From Pelobacter sp. UBA6812 (GTDB lineage: Bacteria > Desulfobacterota > Desulfuromonadia > Desulfuromonadales > Syntrophotaleaceae), in contig DKEW01000073.1 in assembly GCA_002452265.1 (NCBI GenBank), forward strand, positions 1 through 50,704: a DNA stretch of 50,704 nt, written 5' to 3'. The notes under the pieces were generated by a model, which worked only from the letters and a program-made list of their open reading frames with translations, ran no database searches and was not told the DNA's origin. Shown in pieces: positions 34,917 to 43,052 of the stretch. The position numbers were made by a program, and so were the translations under genes. Position 1 is the stretch's first letter. The number at the start of each line of letters is the position of its first letter.

Positions 34917-35549
34917 ATGAAAAATTCGACCGGCAAGTTCTTCTCAATCGAGGAGCAACAACGCATCGAGCAGGCCGTTCAAGCCGCTGAAAAATATACC
35001 AGCGGCGAAATCGTGCCGATGCTGACGCCCTGTGCCTACGATTATCCCCGCGCTGAAATCATCGGTGGAGGCTTGTTTGCCCTGGCATCGGCCACCACCC
35101 TGAGTTGGGGCTTTTTTGGCGAATCGCTGTGGGTGTTTCTGGCAGCGTTTGTGCTGCTGTACCTGCCCTGCAAATGGATGATCCGGTTTTGCCCACCGCT
35201 CAAGCGGTCCCTGATTACCGATCAGGAAATCACCGAGGAAGTCGCGGAAAAAGCGCTGATCTCGTTTTACGAGCGCGAACTGCACCATACCCGTGACAAT
35301 ACCGGCATTCTTATTCTCATCTGCCTGTTCGAGCATCGCGTGCAGATCCTGGCCGATCGCGGTATCAATGCCGTGGTCCCGCCCCACACCTGGGATGCCA
35401 TCGTCGCCGAGCTTACCAGCGGCTTCCGCGAAGGACGGGCCTGCGATGCCCTGTGTCTGGCTATAGAAAAATGCGGCGAACTGCTGACAAAAAACTTTCC
35501 GGTTCGTGATGACGATACCGATGAACTGCCCAATCTGATCCTGGAGTAA
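34917..35549 (+). CDS. TPM-domain membrane protein, second copy
   Basis: A 210-residue protein with an N-terminal TPM half (FFSIEEQQRIEQAVQAAEKY, SGEIVPML), two membrane helices at about 48-82, and the second TPM half on the far side (YERELHHTRDNTGILILICL, ILADRGIN). It lacks a signal peptide, so its topology differs from the upstream TPM protein. The ATG at 34917 follows TAGGAGGGG; the frame also opens at 34899 inside the previous gene. The last base of its stop codon (35549) directly touches the stop codon of the convergent ATPase gene. Confidence 0.88.
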   Translation: MKNSTGKFFSIEEQQRIEQAVQAAEKYTSGEIVPMLTPCAYDYPRAEIIGGGLFALASATTLSWGFFGESLWVFLAAFVLLYLPCKWMIRFCPPLKRSLITDQEITEEVAEKALISFYERELHHTRDNTGILILICLFEHRVQILADRGINAVVPPHTWDAIVAELTSGFREGRACDALCLAIEKCGELLTKNFPVRDDDTDELPNLILE

Positions 35550-38291
35550 TCACCCGGCACCTCCCCCGCTGCCGCGGGGGAGACTTCCCCCCCTCTTCCG
35601 TTCCCGTACAGCTCGATACCGAAGCAACCGCTTGCGCAAATAATCCAGCCCGAAAATCAACGGAATCCCCAACCAGGCCAGGACATAGATCTGCCAGGAC
35701 ACCGGACCGGTTCCAAGAACCTTCTGCAATGGTCGGGTGTAAAGAAGCGCCCAGGAAAAAACGATCTGAATAACGATGCCGGCCAGCAGCAAGCGATTGC
35801 GCAGCACCCATCCATCCAGGCCGGAACGCCGCGCGAAACGCCGACCGATGAGGTTACCGATCTGCATCAGCAAAATGGTGGCCAAAGCGATGCCCGTCGC
35901 TGAGCGATACAGGGGATCGGCGACACCCAGCTCCTGTCCGTAATGCCAGCCGCCCTGCGCCAGCACCATAAAAAACAACGACATGGACCACAGTGCTTCG
36001 AGCAGACCGAGAAACAGGTAGCTGTGACAGATCAGGGACGGGGTCAACAACCCCTGTTCGCGACGACGCGGCGGATGGCGCATTTCCTCCGGATCGGGCG
36101 GCTCCTGCCCCAGGGCCATGGAAGGGATAATGTCGGTGCCGAGGTCGATGGAAAGGATCTGTATAACAGTCAGGGCCAGAGGTACCGGCAGCAAAATGTA
36201 GATAAGGTACGGGAGGATCTCCGGACCGTTGCTGACCAGCACATAGTTGGTGAATTTTTTGATATTGGCGAATACCGTGCGCCCTTCCGCCACCCCGGCG
36301 ACTATCGATGCGAAATTATCGTCAAGCAGGATGATCTGCGCCGAAGCCCGCGCCACGTCGGTGCCGCTGAGGCCCATGGCGATGCCGACATCGGCGGCCT
36401 TGAGGGCCGGAGCATCGTTTACGCCGTCACCGGTCATGGCCACCAGTTTCCCCATGGCCTGCAGGGCTGCAACGATCTTCATCTTCTGCTCCGGGGTGGT
36501 ACGCGCGAAAATACGCACACCCTCGTCCAGTCGGGCCATCAGCTCCCGCTGAGTGAGTCGCTCCAGCTCATCGCCGGTAAGGATCCGGGCCGCATGGTTC
36601 CCTTCGGCAACGATGGCGCTTTTACGCGCGACCGCCAGGGCGGTGTCGGGATGGTCACCGGTGATCATCAGAACCTCGATACCGGCATCGTGGCAAGTGC
36701 GCACCGCCGCCGGCACTTCAAGCCGCACAGGGTCTTCGATACCAAGAAAACCGCTCAAGGTGAGGCCTTGCTCCAGGTTTTCCTGGACAACGTCCGCAAG
36801 AACAAGCCCCTCGTCCAGCTCCCGCCAGGCCACGGCGATAACCCGCAGCCCCGTGGCGGCCAATTGCCGCATGTGCGCCTCGGCTGCATCCAGCATCTGT
36901 GGGTCTGCTGCCGCAGGCTCTTTGTTATCCCCGTTTTCCAGCTTGGACAACAGCGGACGCAACGCTTCCCAGGCTCCCTTGACGACAAAGATCCGGCGTC
37001 CCTGCCGGGTAAAAACCCCACCGGAGCGCCGCTTGCCGACATCGAAGGCAAATCCTTTAACTACGACATCACGCACATCGGGGATATGAATTTTCTGTTC
37101 CTGACAAGCATGGGCAACCGCCACGTCAAGAGGATCACCGCTGAACCCCTGCTCGGTACGACGCACCGGCGAAGCAACAAGAGCCAGTTCCAACAATTTG
37201 CGTTGGAATGCCGCGACCGGCGGCGTGCCTTCGCCTAGAGGCGGGGAAATATTGGTGATGCGCAGCTGATTGCAGGTCAGGGTACCGGTCTTGTCGGTGC
37301 AGATCACGTGCACAGCACCCATGGCCTCCACCGCGTTGAGACCTTTGACCAGCACATTTTTACGCGCCATGCGCAAACTGCCCATGGCCAAAGACAGGGT
37401 GAAGGTCGGCAGCAAACCTTCCGGCACATTGGCGACGATAATCCCCATCATGAACACCAGGTTGACCCACAACGACCTTCCACTGGCTACACCATAGGCA
37501 AAAAATGCCAGCCCCATAGCCACGGCGATAACGGTGAGAATCCGGACCATGTGCGCCGTTTCCCTCTCGAGGGAGGACGGGTTACGGCGGATGACCTGAG
37601 ACAGATGCGCCAGTTTGCCGAACTCGGTACGAATACCGGTGGCGAACACCACCCCCAGCCCCTGCCCCTTGAGCACAGCACAACCGGCAAAAACGATATT
37701 ACGGGCGTCGATGAGGCGCGACTCCACGGCGGCTCCGGTGAGATTCACCGGCTTGGCCTCGCCGGTAAGGGGCGCATTGTTGGCCACCAGGTCTTCGCAT
37801 TCCACCAGACGGGCATCTGCCGGAAGGCGATCCCCCTCGCCGATCACCAGCAGGTCTCCGGGCACCAGATCCTCCGCGAGGATCTGACGGGTGGATCCGC
37901 TACGCACCACCTGTACGCGCTGGGGAAGGAACTGCTGCAAAGCCTGCATGGCCCGCTCGGCCCGGTATTCCTGGATAAAGCTGAACAGCGCGTTGAGCAG
38001 CGCCACCCCTGCCAGAGCCCATCCCAGCACATTCATGCTTTCCCCCGGCTGGATACGGTCGGCTACGAAACAGATAGCGGCGGAAAGGAACAACAGTATG
38101 GTGAAAAAATTACTGAACTGGCGCCCCAGGGTGCGCGGCCACTTCCAGCGGTCGCGGACCTCGACCGTATTGCGCCCGACTTCCCGTACGCGTTCTTCCA
38201 CTTCGCCAGGAGTCAAGCCCTCGCGCCGACTGCCCAGAAACCCGTAAACTTCCTCGGGGGTTAATTGCTGGATCTGCCGCGTGTCGCTCAT
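35550..38291 (-). CDS. Cation-translocating P-type ATPase, type IIC-like
   Basis: A 913-residue ion pump. The phosphorylated aspartate is D333 in CTDKTGTLT; the actuator loop is LTGEA (usual TGES); the hinge is MTGDGVNDAPAL. Transport helices resemble Na+,K+-ATPase: M4 VANVPEGLLP, M5 SNGPEILPYLIY and M6 IDLGTDIIP keep the Ser, Asn, Glu and two Asp residues that bind Na+/K+ there. So the likely ions are Na+, K+ or H+, not a heavy metal. There is no beta subunit gene. The start at 38291 overlaps the end of the upstream universal stress protein gene by 4 nt (ATGA). The last 8 residues are Gly-rich and encode a hairpin. Confidence 0.9.
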   Translation of the reverse strand: MSDTRQIQQLTPEEVYGFLGSRREGLTPGEVEERVREVGRNTVEVRDRWKWPRTLGRQFSNFFTILLFLSAAICFVADRIQPGESMNVLGWALAGVALLNALFSFIQEYRAERAMQALQQFLPQRVQVVRSGSTRQILAEDLVPGDLLVIGEGDRLPADARLVECEDLVANNAPLTGEAKPVNLTGAAVESRLIDARNIVFAGCAVLKGQGLGVVFATGIRTEFGKLAHLSQVIRRNPSSLERETAHMVRILTVIAVAMGLAFFAYGVASGRSLWVNLVFMMGIIVANVPEGLLPTFTLSLAMGSLRMARKNVLVKGLNAVEAMGAVHVICTDKTGTLTCNQLRITNISPPLGEGTPPVAAFQRKLLELALVASPVRRTEQGFSGDPLDVAVAHACQEQKIHIPDVRDVVVKGFAFDVGKRRSGGVFTRQGRRIFVVKGAWEALRPLLSKLENGDNKEPAAADPQMLDAAEAHMRQLAATGLRVIAVAWRELDEGLVLADVVQENLEQGLTLSGFLGIEDPVRLEVPAAVRTCHDAGIEVLMITGDHPDTALAVARKSAIVAEGNHAARILTGDELERLTQRELMARLDEGVRIFARTTPEQKMKIVAALQAMGKLVAMTGDGVNDAPALKAADVGIAMGLSGTDVARASAQIILLDDNFASIVAGVAEGRTVFANIKKFTNYVLVSNGPEILPYLIYILLPVPLALTVIQILSIDLGTDIIPSMALGQEPPDPEEMRHPPRRREQGLLTPSLICHSYLFLGLLEALWSMSLFFMVLAQGGWHYGQELGVADPLYRSATGIALATILLMQIGNLIGRRFARRSGLDGWVLRNRLLLAGIVIQIVFSWALLYTRPLQKVLGTGPVSWQIYVLAWLGIPLIFGLDYLRKRLLRYRAVRERKRGGSLPRGSGGGAG
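35562..35583. terminator. Terminator-like hairpin inside the ATPase 3' end
   Basis: A perfect 9-bp GC stem (35562-35570 with 35575-35583, loop TGCC) sits 12 bases after the lemA-TPM-TPM stop. It lacks a T-run but could help end that operon, as there is no intergenic space for a terminator. Confidence 0.4.
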
Positions 38292-39121
38292 AGGCTTCGA
38301 TAGATCCCCACATCGCAAGGCGTACCGCGCAGCACCCTCTCCAGGGCGTTGCCGTGCAGTAAGCGGTGGCCAAGGGGGCGCTCGGTTGCCCCCAGCAGGA
38401 GCATCCGCACCTTGAGCCGGCTGGCCTGGACCAGCACCTCATGCACCCAGTCGTCACAAATCGATACCCGCCAATCGAGTCGGAAAAGACTGTTGCCGCG
38501 TCTACGAGTGATCTCTTCACCGACCACGCCCAGGTAACGCTCCCCAGCAAGACGGATGGCCGTGCGTCGCGCCTCGGACATGTGCGGCAAACGCAGGGAA
38601 CTGACCTTCATGCAACGCAGTAGAAAAAGCCGGTCGACCTCCGGCAGCAGCAGGCGAAAAAACGGCCAGGCCGCCTCAAACCCGCGTGGATGCCCTGCCA
38701 TCGGCAATAGAAGGTCTCGCGGAGTACCAAGCAGGCCGGGCTGAACCACGCGCAACGCCAACACCGGAAAGTACCCGGTACGCAACAGTTTTTCGGCGAT
38801 GGTACCGGAAAGGAAATGCTGCTTCCGGGTGCGCACGCGGGTACCGCAAACCACGATATGCTCGCGACCGGACGGTATGTGCGCCAGCAGGGTAAAATAG
38901 ACGCTTTTTTCCAGAGGCAGGATTTCGGTGAAAGATTCAACCCCCAGAGTCCGACTTTCGCGTTCCAGACGCTGCAGTTTGATGTACAGCTGATCGGGGT
39001 CCAGACTGCCGTCACTCACATGCAGCACGGACAAGGACGTGCCGATGTGAGCCGCAAAGCGAATGGCATAACGCGAAACCCAGTCGCCGTTCAATGAACC
39101 ATCGTAAGCCAGGATGATCAT
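38288..39121 (-). CDS. Tandem universal stress protein (UspA-type)
   Basis: A 277-residue protein with two Usp folds. The first begins MIILAYDGSLNGDWVSRYA and has a C-terminal VVCGTRVRTRKQHFLSGTIAEKLL like the G-x2-G-x9-G-S/T ATP loop region, here with changed spacing. The second, from about 145, ends MLLLGATERPLGHRLLHGNALERVL and looks weaker. Whether it binds ATP is open. ATG at 39121 follows GGGAGG. Its stop overlaps the ATPase start (ATGA), so the two proteins are made together, and the Usp protein may regulate the pump; that is inference. Confidence 0.85.
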   Translation of the reverse strand: MIILAYDGSLNGDWVSRYAIRFAAHIGTSLSVLHVSDGSLDPDQLYIKLQRLERESRTLGVESFTEILPLEKSVYFTLLAHIPSGREHIVVCGTRVRTRKQHFLSGTIAEKLLRTGYFPVLALRVVQPGLLGTPRDLLLPMAGHPRGFEAAWPFFRLLLPEVDRLFLLRCMKVSSLRLPHMSEARRTAIRLAGERYLGVVGEEITRRRGNSLFRLDWRVSICDDWVHEVLVQASRLKVRMLLLGATERPLGHRLLHGNALERVLRGTPCDVGIYRSL

Positions 39122-39199
39122 GCCCGCGCCTCCCTTGCACACATCGCCACATGATGAAAACCACTCGTTGTAAGTATAGCAAGGTTCAAGCTCAGAGCT

Positions 39200-39276
39200 G
39201 TAAGCTGTAAGCTGTAAGCTGAGTGCTGAGTGCTGAGTGCTGAGTGCTAGGTGCTGGGTGCTGGGTGTTGGGTGCT
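39200..39276. repeat. Degenerate heptamer tandem array, 11 units
   Basis: Three GTAAGCT units, four GAGTGCT units, then AGGTGCT, GGGTGCT, GGGTGTT and GGGTGCT run without gaps. The array lies 15 bases past the tmcAL stop codon and shares its core unit with the perfect array on the other side of the gene. Confidence 0.93.
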
Positions 39277-39291
39277 GGGAATTGCAAGATC

Positions 39292-40551
39292 TCAGATAGC
39301 GGTATCGATATCGAGGGGGGCTTCGAAAAAATCGCGCTCGCGGCTGGAGCCGGACCAGCCGGGCAGCAGCAGGGAGTAATTGCGGGTGGCGCGCAGATCG
39401 AGTTCAAGCATGGCCATGGCCAAACAATAGTTTTCGGAATGGGGACCGTAGGTGCGTTTGAGCTGGGAGTAGATCCGTGACAGGTTGGTGACCATGGGCA
39501 GGCGACGGCGCTTGCGGGCAGCGCCAAGAAACGCGCGCCCGCGCGGGCTGCTGCCGAGCAACCGCAGGTAGAGAGGACCGGAGGCCAGCAGGCCGTCCAG
39601 CAGATCAGCGCGGACATCGTTGAGGATATACATCAATGTGCGCTGAATGCGGGTTCGCGTGAACTGACGCACCTTCACCGCGTCCACCAATTCCTGCCAG
39701 TCGCGACTGGTGGCGGCAGCATCGGTCAGACGAGCGTCGATACCACTTTCGACCTGGTAGAGGGTCTGCAGATAGTCGCGGCCGCGAAAGATCTGGGCAA
39801 GCAACAACCGGTGCAACAGATCCTCATCGGGGTAAAGCCGGTCGGCACGGGATCCCGCCACCACATCTACCGCCGGAGTCGGCAGCAGGTCATCCACCGC
39901 CTCGCCCGCAGCCAATCTTTTACGAATACCGCTGGCGCTTGCGATGTTGCCGGGGCCTACCATATCGTCGTGATAACCGGCGCCCAGACGTGAAATGGTG
40001 AAAGGTTGCATGGCGCTGCCTGTAGACCGAAGGGCGCGCAGGTATTCTATGCCGAGGATATTGTTTGGCTGGTGCAAAGGCAGGGTGGAGGCGTCACTGC
40101 CGGATAGTTCGGCGCAGACCTGACTGCGGGCGGCGGCATAATGCATCCCCTGGCGCAACAGGAGGGCGGTTTGTTCAGCGACGGTCGCCCCGCGTTCCTC
40201 CAGCAACAAGGCGCAGCGCCGTAACGCACCCAGGTCGCCCGATTCGCTGCCGAAGCAAAGACTATCTACACCGAGCGCCTCGAGACACTGAATCGCGCCG
40301 CGTGCGAAATGGGGCGCGCTGGCGCAGGCAAAAGGAAACGGCAGTTCAATAACTACGTCGACCCCGCAACGCAGGGCCATCTCGGCGCGCCGCCACTTGT
40401 CGAGTAGAGCAGGCTCGCCCCGTTGCAAAAAATGCCCGCTCATGACCGCCACCGCGACTTCGGCACCGGCCGCTTCGCGGCTGGCCCGCAGATGGTGCAG
40501 GTGGCCGTTATGGAAGGGATTGTATTCGGTGATCAGGCCAACCGCTCGCAT
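39292..40551 (-). CDS. tmcAL: tRNA(Met) cytidine acetate ligase
   Basis: A 419-residue enzyme of the nucleotidyltransferase fold (formerly DUF795). It uses ATP and acetate to form N4-acetylcytidine at the wobble base of elongator tRNA-Met. The opening block is GLITEYNPFHNGHLHHL with the HxGH motif HNGH, followed by VMSGHFLQRGEPALLDKWRRA. The ATG at 40551 has AAGGA upstream. It is bracketed by two heptamer repeat arrays: 12 perfect units begin 15 bases before the start codon and 11 imperfect units begin 15 bases after the stop. The repeat lies next to the ribosome site, so it could alter expression. Confidence 0.93.
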   Translation of the reverse strand: MRAVGLITEYNPFHNGHLHHLRASREAAGAEVAVAVMSGHFLQRGEPALLDKWRRAEMALRCGVDVVIELPFPFACASAPHFARGAIQCLEALGVDSLCFGSESGDLGALRRCALLLEERGATVAEQTALLLRQGMHYAAARSQVCAELSGSDASTLPLHQPNNILGIEYLRALRSTGSAMQPFTISRLGAGYHDDMVGPGNIASASGIRKRLAAGEAVDDLLPTPAVDVVAGSRADRLYPDEDLLHRLLLAQIFRGRDYLQTLYQVESGIDARLTDAAATSRDWQELVDAVKVRQFTRTRIQRTLMYILNDVRADLLDGLLASGPLYLRLLGSSPRGRAFLGAARKRRRLPMVTNLSRIYSQLKRTYGPHSENYCLAMAMLELDLRATRNYSLLLPGWSGSSRERDFFEAPLDIDTAI

Positions 40552-40566
40552 GGCGGGGTTCCTTAT

Positions 40567-40650
40567 GAGTGCTGAGTGCTGAGTGCTGAGTGCTGAGTGC
40601 TGAGTGCTGAGTGCTGAGTGCTGAGTGCTGAGTGCTGAGTGCTGAGTGCT
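40567..40650. repeat. Perfect heptamer tandem array, 12 x GAGTGCT
   Basis: Twelve perfect, gapless copies of GAGTGCT (84 bp), directly upstream of the tmcAL ribosome site. Read on the minus strand the unit is AGCACTC. The unit is not a multiple of three and the array is noncoding here. Confidence 0.97.
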
Positions 40651-40744
40651 GAGAGTAATCAGAAGCTACATTGCCCTTGCCGTCAAGCTTGTTTGTGATG
40701 TGTCCGGAGCAGAATACATCTCACGGCGAACCCATAAAGCATGA

Positions 40745-40835
40745 ACCGCAGAGCACGCTAAGATCGCTGAGAATATCTAAATTGTTTAATGCAAAACTTT
40801 ATGAAGTCCTCCGCGTTCTCTGTGGGTTCTGCGGT
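40745..40835. repeat. Inverted-repeat element, likely dispersed
   Basis: ACCGCAGA (40745-40752) and TCTGCGGT (40828-40835) are inverted copies bounding a stretch with GAGCACGC, CTGAGAA and CCGCGTTCTCTGTGG. Very similar text (accgcagag... and ...ctctgtggttctgcggt) is found in many copies in several bacterial genomes, so I read it as a dispersed noncoding repeat. Confidence 0.5.
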
Positions 40836-40862
40836 GATACTTCTCTTCAACACATGCCAACG

Positions 40863-41558
40863 TCAATCGAGCAGCACCGGCAAACGACGATCGATAAAGT
40901 TTTCCGTTGGCGAGATGTTGGTGCGATACGCCAGCGCTTCGACCCCCTCGGCTACGGCCTGACGCAGCAAGCGTCCGTATTCGGGATCGATGGAGTCCGC
41001 CGGACGGAAGGCGGTTGCCTCGCCGCGCTGCACCACGAACAGCACCGCCGCGCGCATGCCTGCCCGGCGGGCCTCCATCAAGGTGCGCAGGTGCTTCTGG
41101 CCGCGGGTGGTAACCGCGTCGGGGAAGCAGGCACATTGTGCATCGCACAAAAGGGTGACGTTCTTGACCTCGACCAGGGCCTGGCGTTCTTCCTGCTGCA
41201 ACAGAAAATCGATACGGCTGTCACCGTAAGTGTGTTCCGGCGTCACCTGCCATCCAGAGAACTCCAAAATGGCCCCGCCACGCAGCGCCTCCTCGGCCAC
41301 CCGGTTGGTGCGGTGTGTATGGGTATCGACCCAGAACCCCTCGACTTCGATCAGTTCCAGGGTGTAAGCCAGTTTGCGCTTGGGATTATCGCTTCGCGAG
41401 ATCAGCACCCGATGTCCCGGCACAGCACACTGCAACATGCTGCCGGTATTGGGCGTATGCGCCGTCACCAGCGTCCCGTCGCCCAATCCCACATCAGCCA
41501 GAAAACGCTTGTAGCGGCGCACCAGGCGCCCTTCGATCAGCGGTACGGGAAGCTTCAT
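40863..41558 (-). CDS. sfsA: Sugar fermentation stimulation protein SfsA
   Basis: A 231-residue protein of the SfsA family, which has an N-terminal OB-like DNA-binding region and a PD-(D/E)xK nuclease-like domain. Blocks are EGRLVRRYKRFLADV, AHTPNTGSMLQCAVPG, YGDSRIDFLLQ and LVEVKNVTL. Its name comes from a maltose phenotype in E. coli; the molecular function is unclear. The ATG at 41558 overlaps the serB stop by 4 nt (ATGA); the GTG frame opening at 41582 lies inside serB. So it is translated from the serB mRNA. Confidence 0.94.
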   Translation of the reverse strand: MKLPVPLIEGRLVRRYKRFLADVGLGDGTLVTAHTPNTGSMLQCAVPGHRVLISRSDNPKRKLAYTLELIEVEGFWVDTHTHRTNRVAEEALRGGAILEFSGWQVTPEHTYGDSRIDFLLQQEERQALVEVKNVTLLCDAQCACFPDAVTTRGQKHLRTLMEARRAGMRAAVLFVVQRGEATAFRPADSIDPEYGRLLRQAVAEGVEALAYRTNISPTENFIDRRLPVLLD

Positions 41559-42751
41559 GCCTCCAATTCCGCCATTTCCCACTCGGCAATACCCAGCAGG
41601 TAGAGGATAGAATCGAGGCTCGGTTGATTGATGCGATACTGAGCCTGTTCCCGCACTCTGGCCTTGGCGTTGAAGGCAATACCGAGGCCGGCCTTGCCGA
41701 TCATGGGCAAGTCGTTGGCGCCGTCACCGATGGCGATGACCTGGCTCAGGGCGATCCCCTCGCGCTTGGCAATCTCCTCCAGCAATTCGGCCTTACGCTG
41801 TCCGTCCACGATAGACCCGCGCACCTCGCCGGTCACCTGACCGTTTTCAATGGCCAGATCGTTGGCATAGGCATAGTCGAGGCCGAGTTCGTTTTTAAGG
41901 CGATCGGTAAAAAAACTGAAGCCGCCGGATATGACCGCCGTCTTGAAACCGAGTTGGCGCAGGACGCGTACCAGGTTCTTGGCGCCGGGGGTGAACGGCA
42001 GGCTGCGGTAGACTTCTTCCAGGGCATCGCTCGACAGCCCTTTGAGCAGGGACACCCTCTCGCGTAGAGCCTGTTTAAAGTCAAGCTCACCGTTCATGGC
42101 GCGGTGCGTGATGTCCGCCACCTGCGCTCCGATACCGGCCAACCGTGCCAGTTCATCGATCACCTCAACCTGAATCAGGGTCGAATCCATATCGAGCACC
42201 ACCAACCGCTTGGCGCGACGGTGCAGGTTTTCCTTCTGCAAGGCGATATCGATACCGAGTCCGACACCGGCGTTGAGCAACTGACGGGTGAGCTCCTTGA
42301 CGTCGAGTCCGTCGGGGACGTTGATTACGAATTCAACACAACGCAACTGTCCCCGGGTGAGTTTGTTGATACGCTGGATATTGACCTGAGCTGCGGCCAG
42401 GGTGGAACCGATACGGGTCAACACTTCGGCGTTGACCTCGGAACCGAGCATGGTCAGCACATACATACAGCCGATCTGTTGCAGACGGTAAGATTCGGGA
42501 TCGACCGGCTCGAAATCGAGATCAAGCCCCAACTCCTTGGCGCGAAACAACAGTTCCTTGAGCAAAGGCTTCTGGTCCCGCATGCCATCGGGCAGGTCGA
42601 TCAGCACCGATAGCGAAACCATGGTATGTGCCACGCTCTGTTCGATATCGCGGATACACGCGCCAGCTTCAGCTATACAGCCAGCCACGGCGGCGATGAT
42701 CCCGGCACGGTCCGGTCCGGTCATAGTGACCAGCACCATTTTATCTTCCAT
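41555..42751 (-). CDS. serB: Phosphoserine phosphatase with two ACT domains
   Basis: A 398-residue enzyme for the last step of serine synthesis. Two ACT-type regulatory modules fill about residues 1-180 (LVTMTGPDRAGIIAAVAGCI and MYVLTMLGSEVNAEVLTRIG), followed by a HAD domain. The HAD domain has motif I VLDMDSTLIQ, motif II VISGGFSFF, the lysine of DGQRKAELL and motif IV IGDGANDLPMIGKAG. Such long SerB proteins are known from mycobacteria and many proteobacteria, where the ACT part senses serine. Overlaps sfsA. It is preceded by a 301-bp gap. Confidence 0.95.
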   Translation of the reverse strand: MEDKMVLVTMTGPDRAGIIAAVAGCIAEAGACIRDIEQSVAHTMVSLSVLIDLPDGMRDQKPLLKELLFRAKELGLDLDFEPVDPESYRLQQIGCMYVLTMLGSEVNAEVLTRIGSTLAAAQVNIQRINKLTRGQLRCVEFVINVPDGLDVKELTRQLLNAGVGLGIDIALQKENLHRRAKRLVVLDMDSTLIQVEVIDELARLAGIGAQVADITHRAMNGELDFKQALRERVSLLKGLSSDALEEVYRSLPFTPGAKNLVRVLRQLGFKTAVISGGFSFFTDRLKNELGLDYAYANDLAIENGQVTGEVRGSIVDGQRKAELLEEIAKREGIALSQVIAIGDGANDLPMIGKAGLGIAFNAKARVREQAQYRINQPSLDSILYLLGIAEWEMAELEA

Positions 42752-43052
42752 GAGAAAACCTCGTTGATGGGAAAAAGGGATTTATTTTACTCTCAAATGT
42801 CCTACGCGACAACCCCCTTCCCCAACTACTGAGCGATTGAATTTACAGACGAAGCCAAGTGTTGCCTGCAACGCAACCAGCTGTTCGACTTGTTTCTATT
42901 GTAGATATTTATTCAAAAGACTATCTTGTTCGGATTTTAACTTCATGAAGATCAAAAGGAAAATGTTCGCTCTGCCATGGGCATAAACAGCGATTAATCT
43001 ACTGGAAGATTCCAGCAAAAGGGACATTCCCTTTTTGCGCGGGAAAGAAATC
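42752..43052. other. Intergenic; hairpin before the GGDEF gene
   Basis: This gap separates the divergent serB and cyclase genes. It becomes AT-rich from about 42890. The only clear structure is the hairpin at 43017-43036. I looked for the conserved blocks of c-di-GMP riboswitches and did not find them. Confidence 0.5.
43017..43036 (+). promoter_or_regulatory. Short hairpin with T-run before the GGDEF gene
   Basis: AAAAGGGA (43017-43024) pairs with TCCCTTTT (43028-43035) with loop CAT, ending in T's, 17 bases before the start codon. It may be a weak terminator acting as an attenuator. Confidence 0.35.

Noticed and set aside
35943..37238. 431-codon open frame on the plus strand opposite the P-type ATPase
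   Set aside because: It lies fully antisense to a gene with clear ATPase motifs; its text is low in hydrophobic residues and matches no family. High GC favours such shadow frames.
37308..38264. 318-codon plus-strand frame opposite the ATPase N-terminus
   Set aside because: Antisense shadow; rich in His, Gln and Arg with no motifs.
39200..40650. CRISPR array
   Set aside because: The units are 7 bp and directly joined with no spacers, and no cas genes are present.
42752..43052. c-di-GMP (GEMM) riboswitch before the GGDEF gene
   Set aside because: The conserved blocks of the aptamer were not found by eye; only a short hairpin is present.
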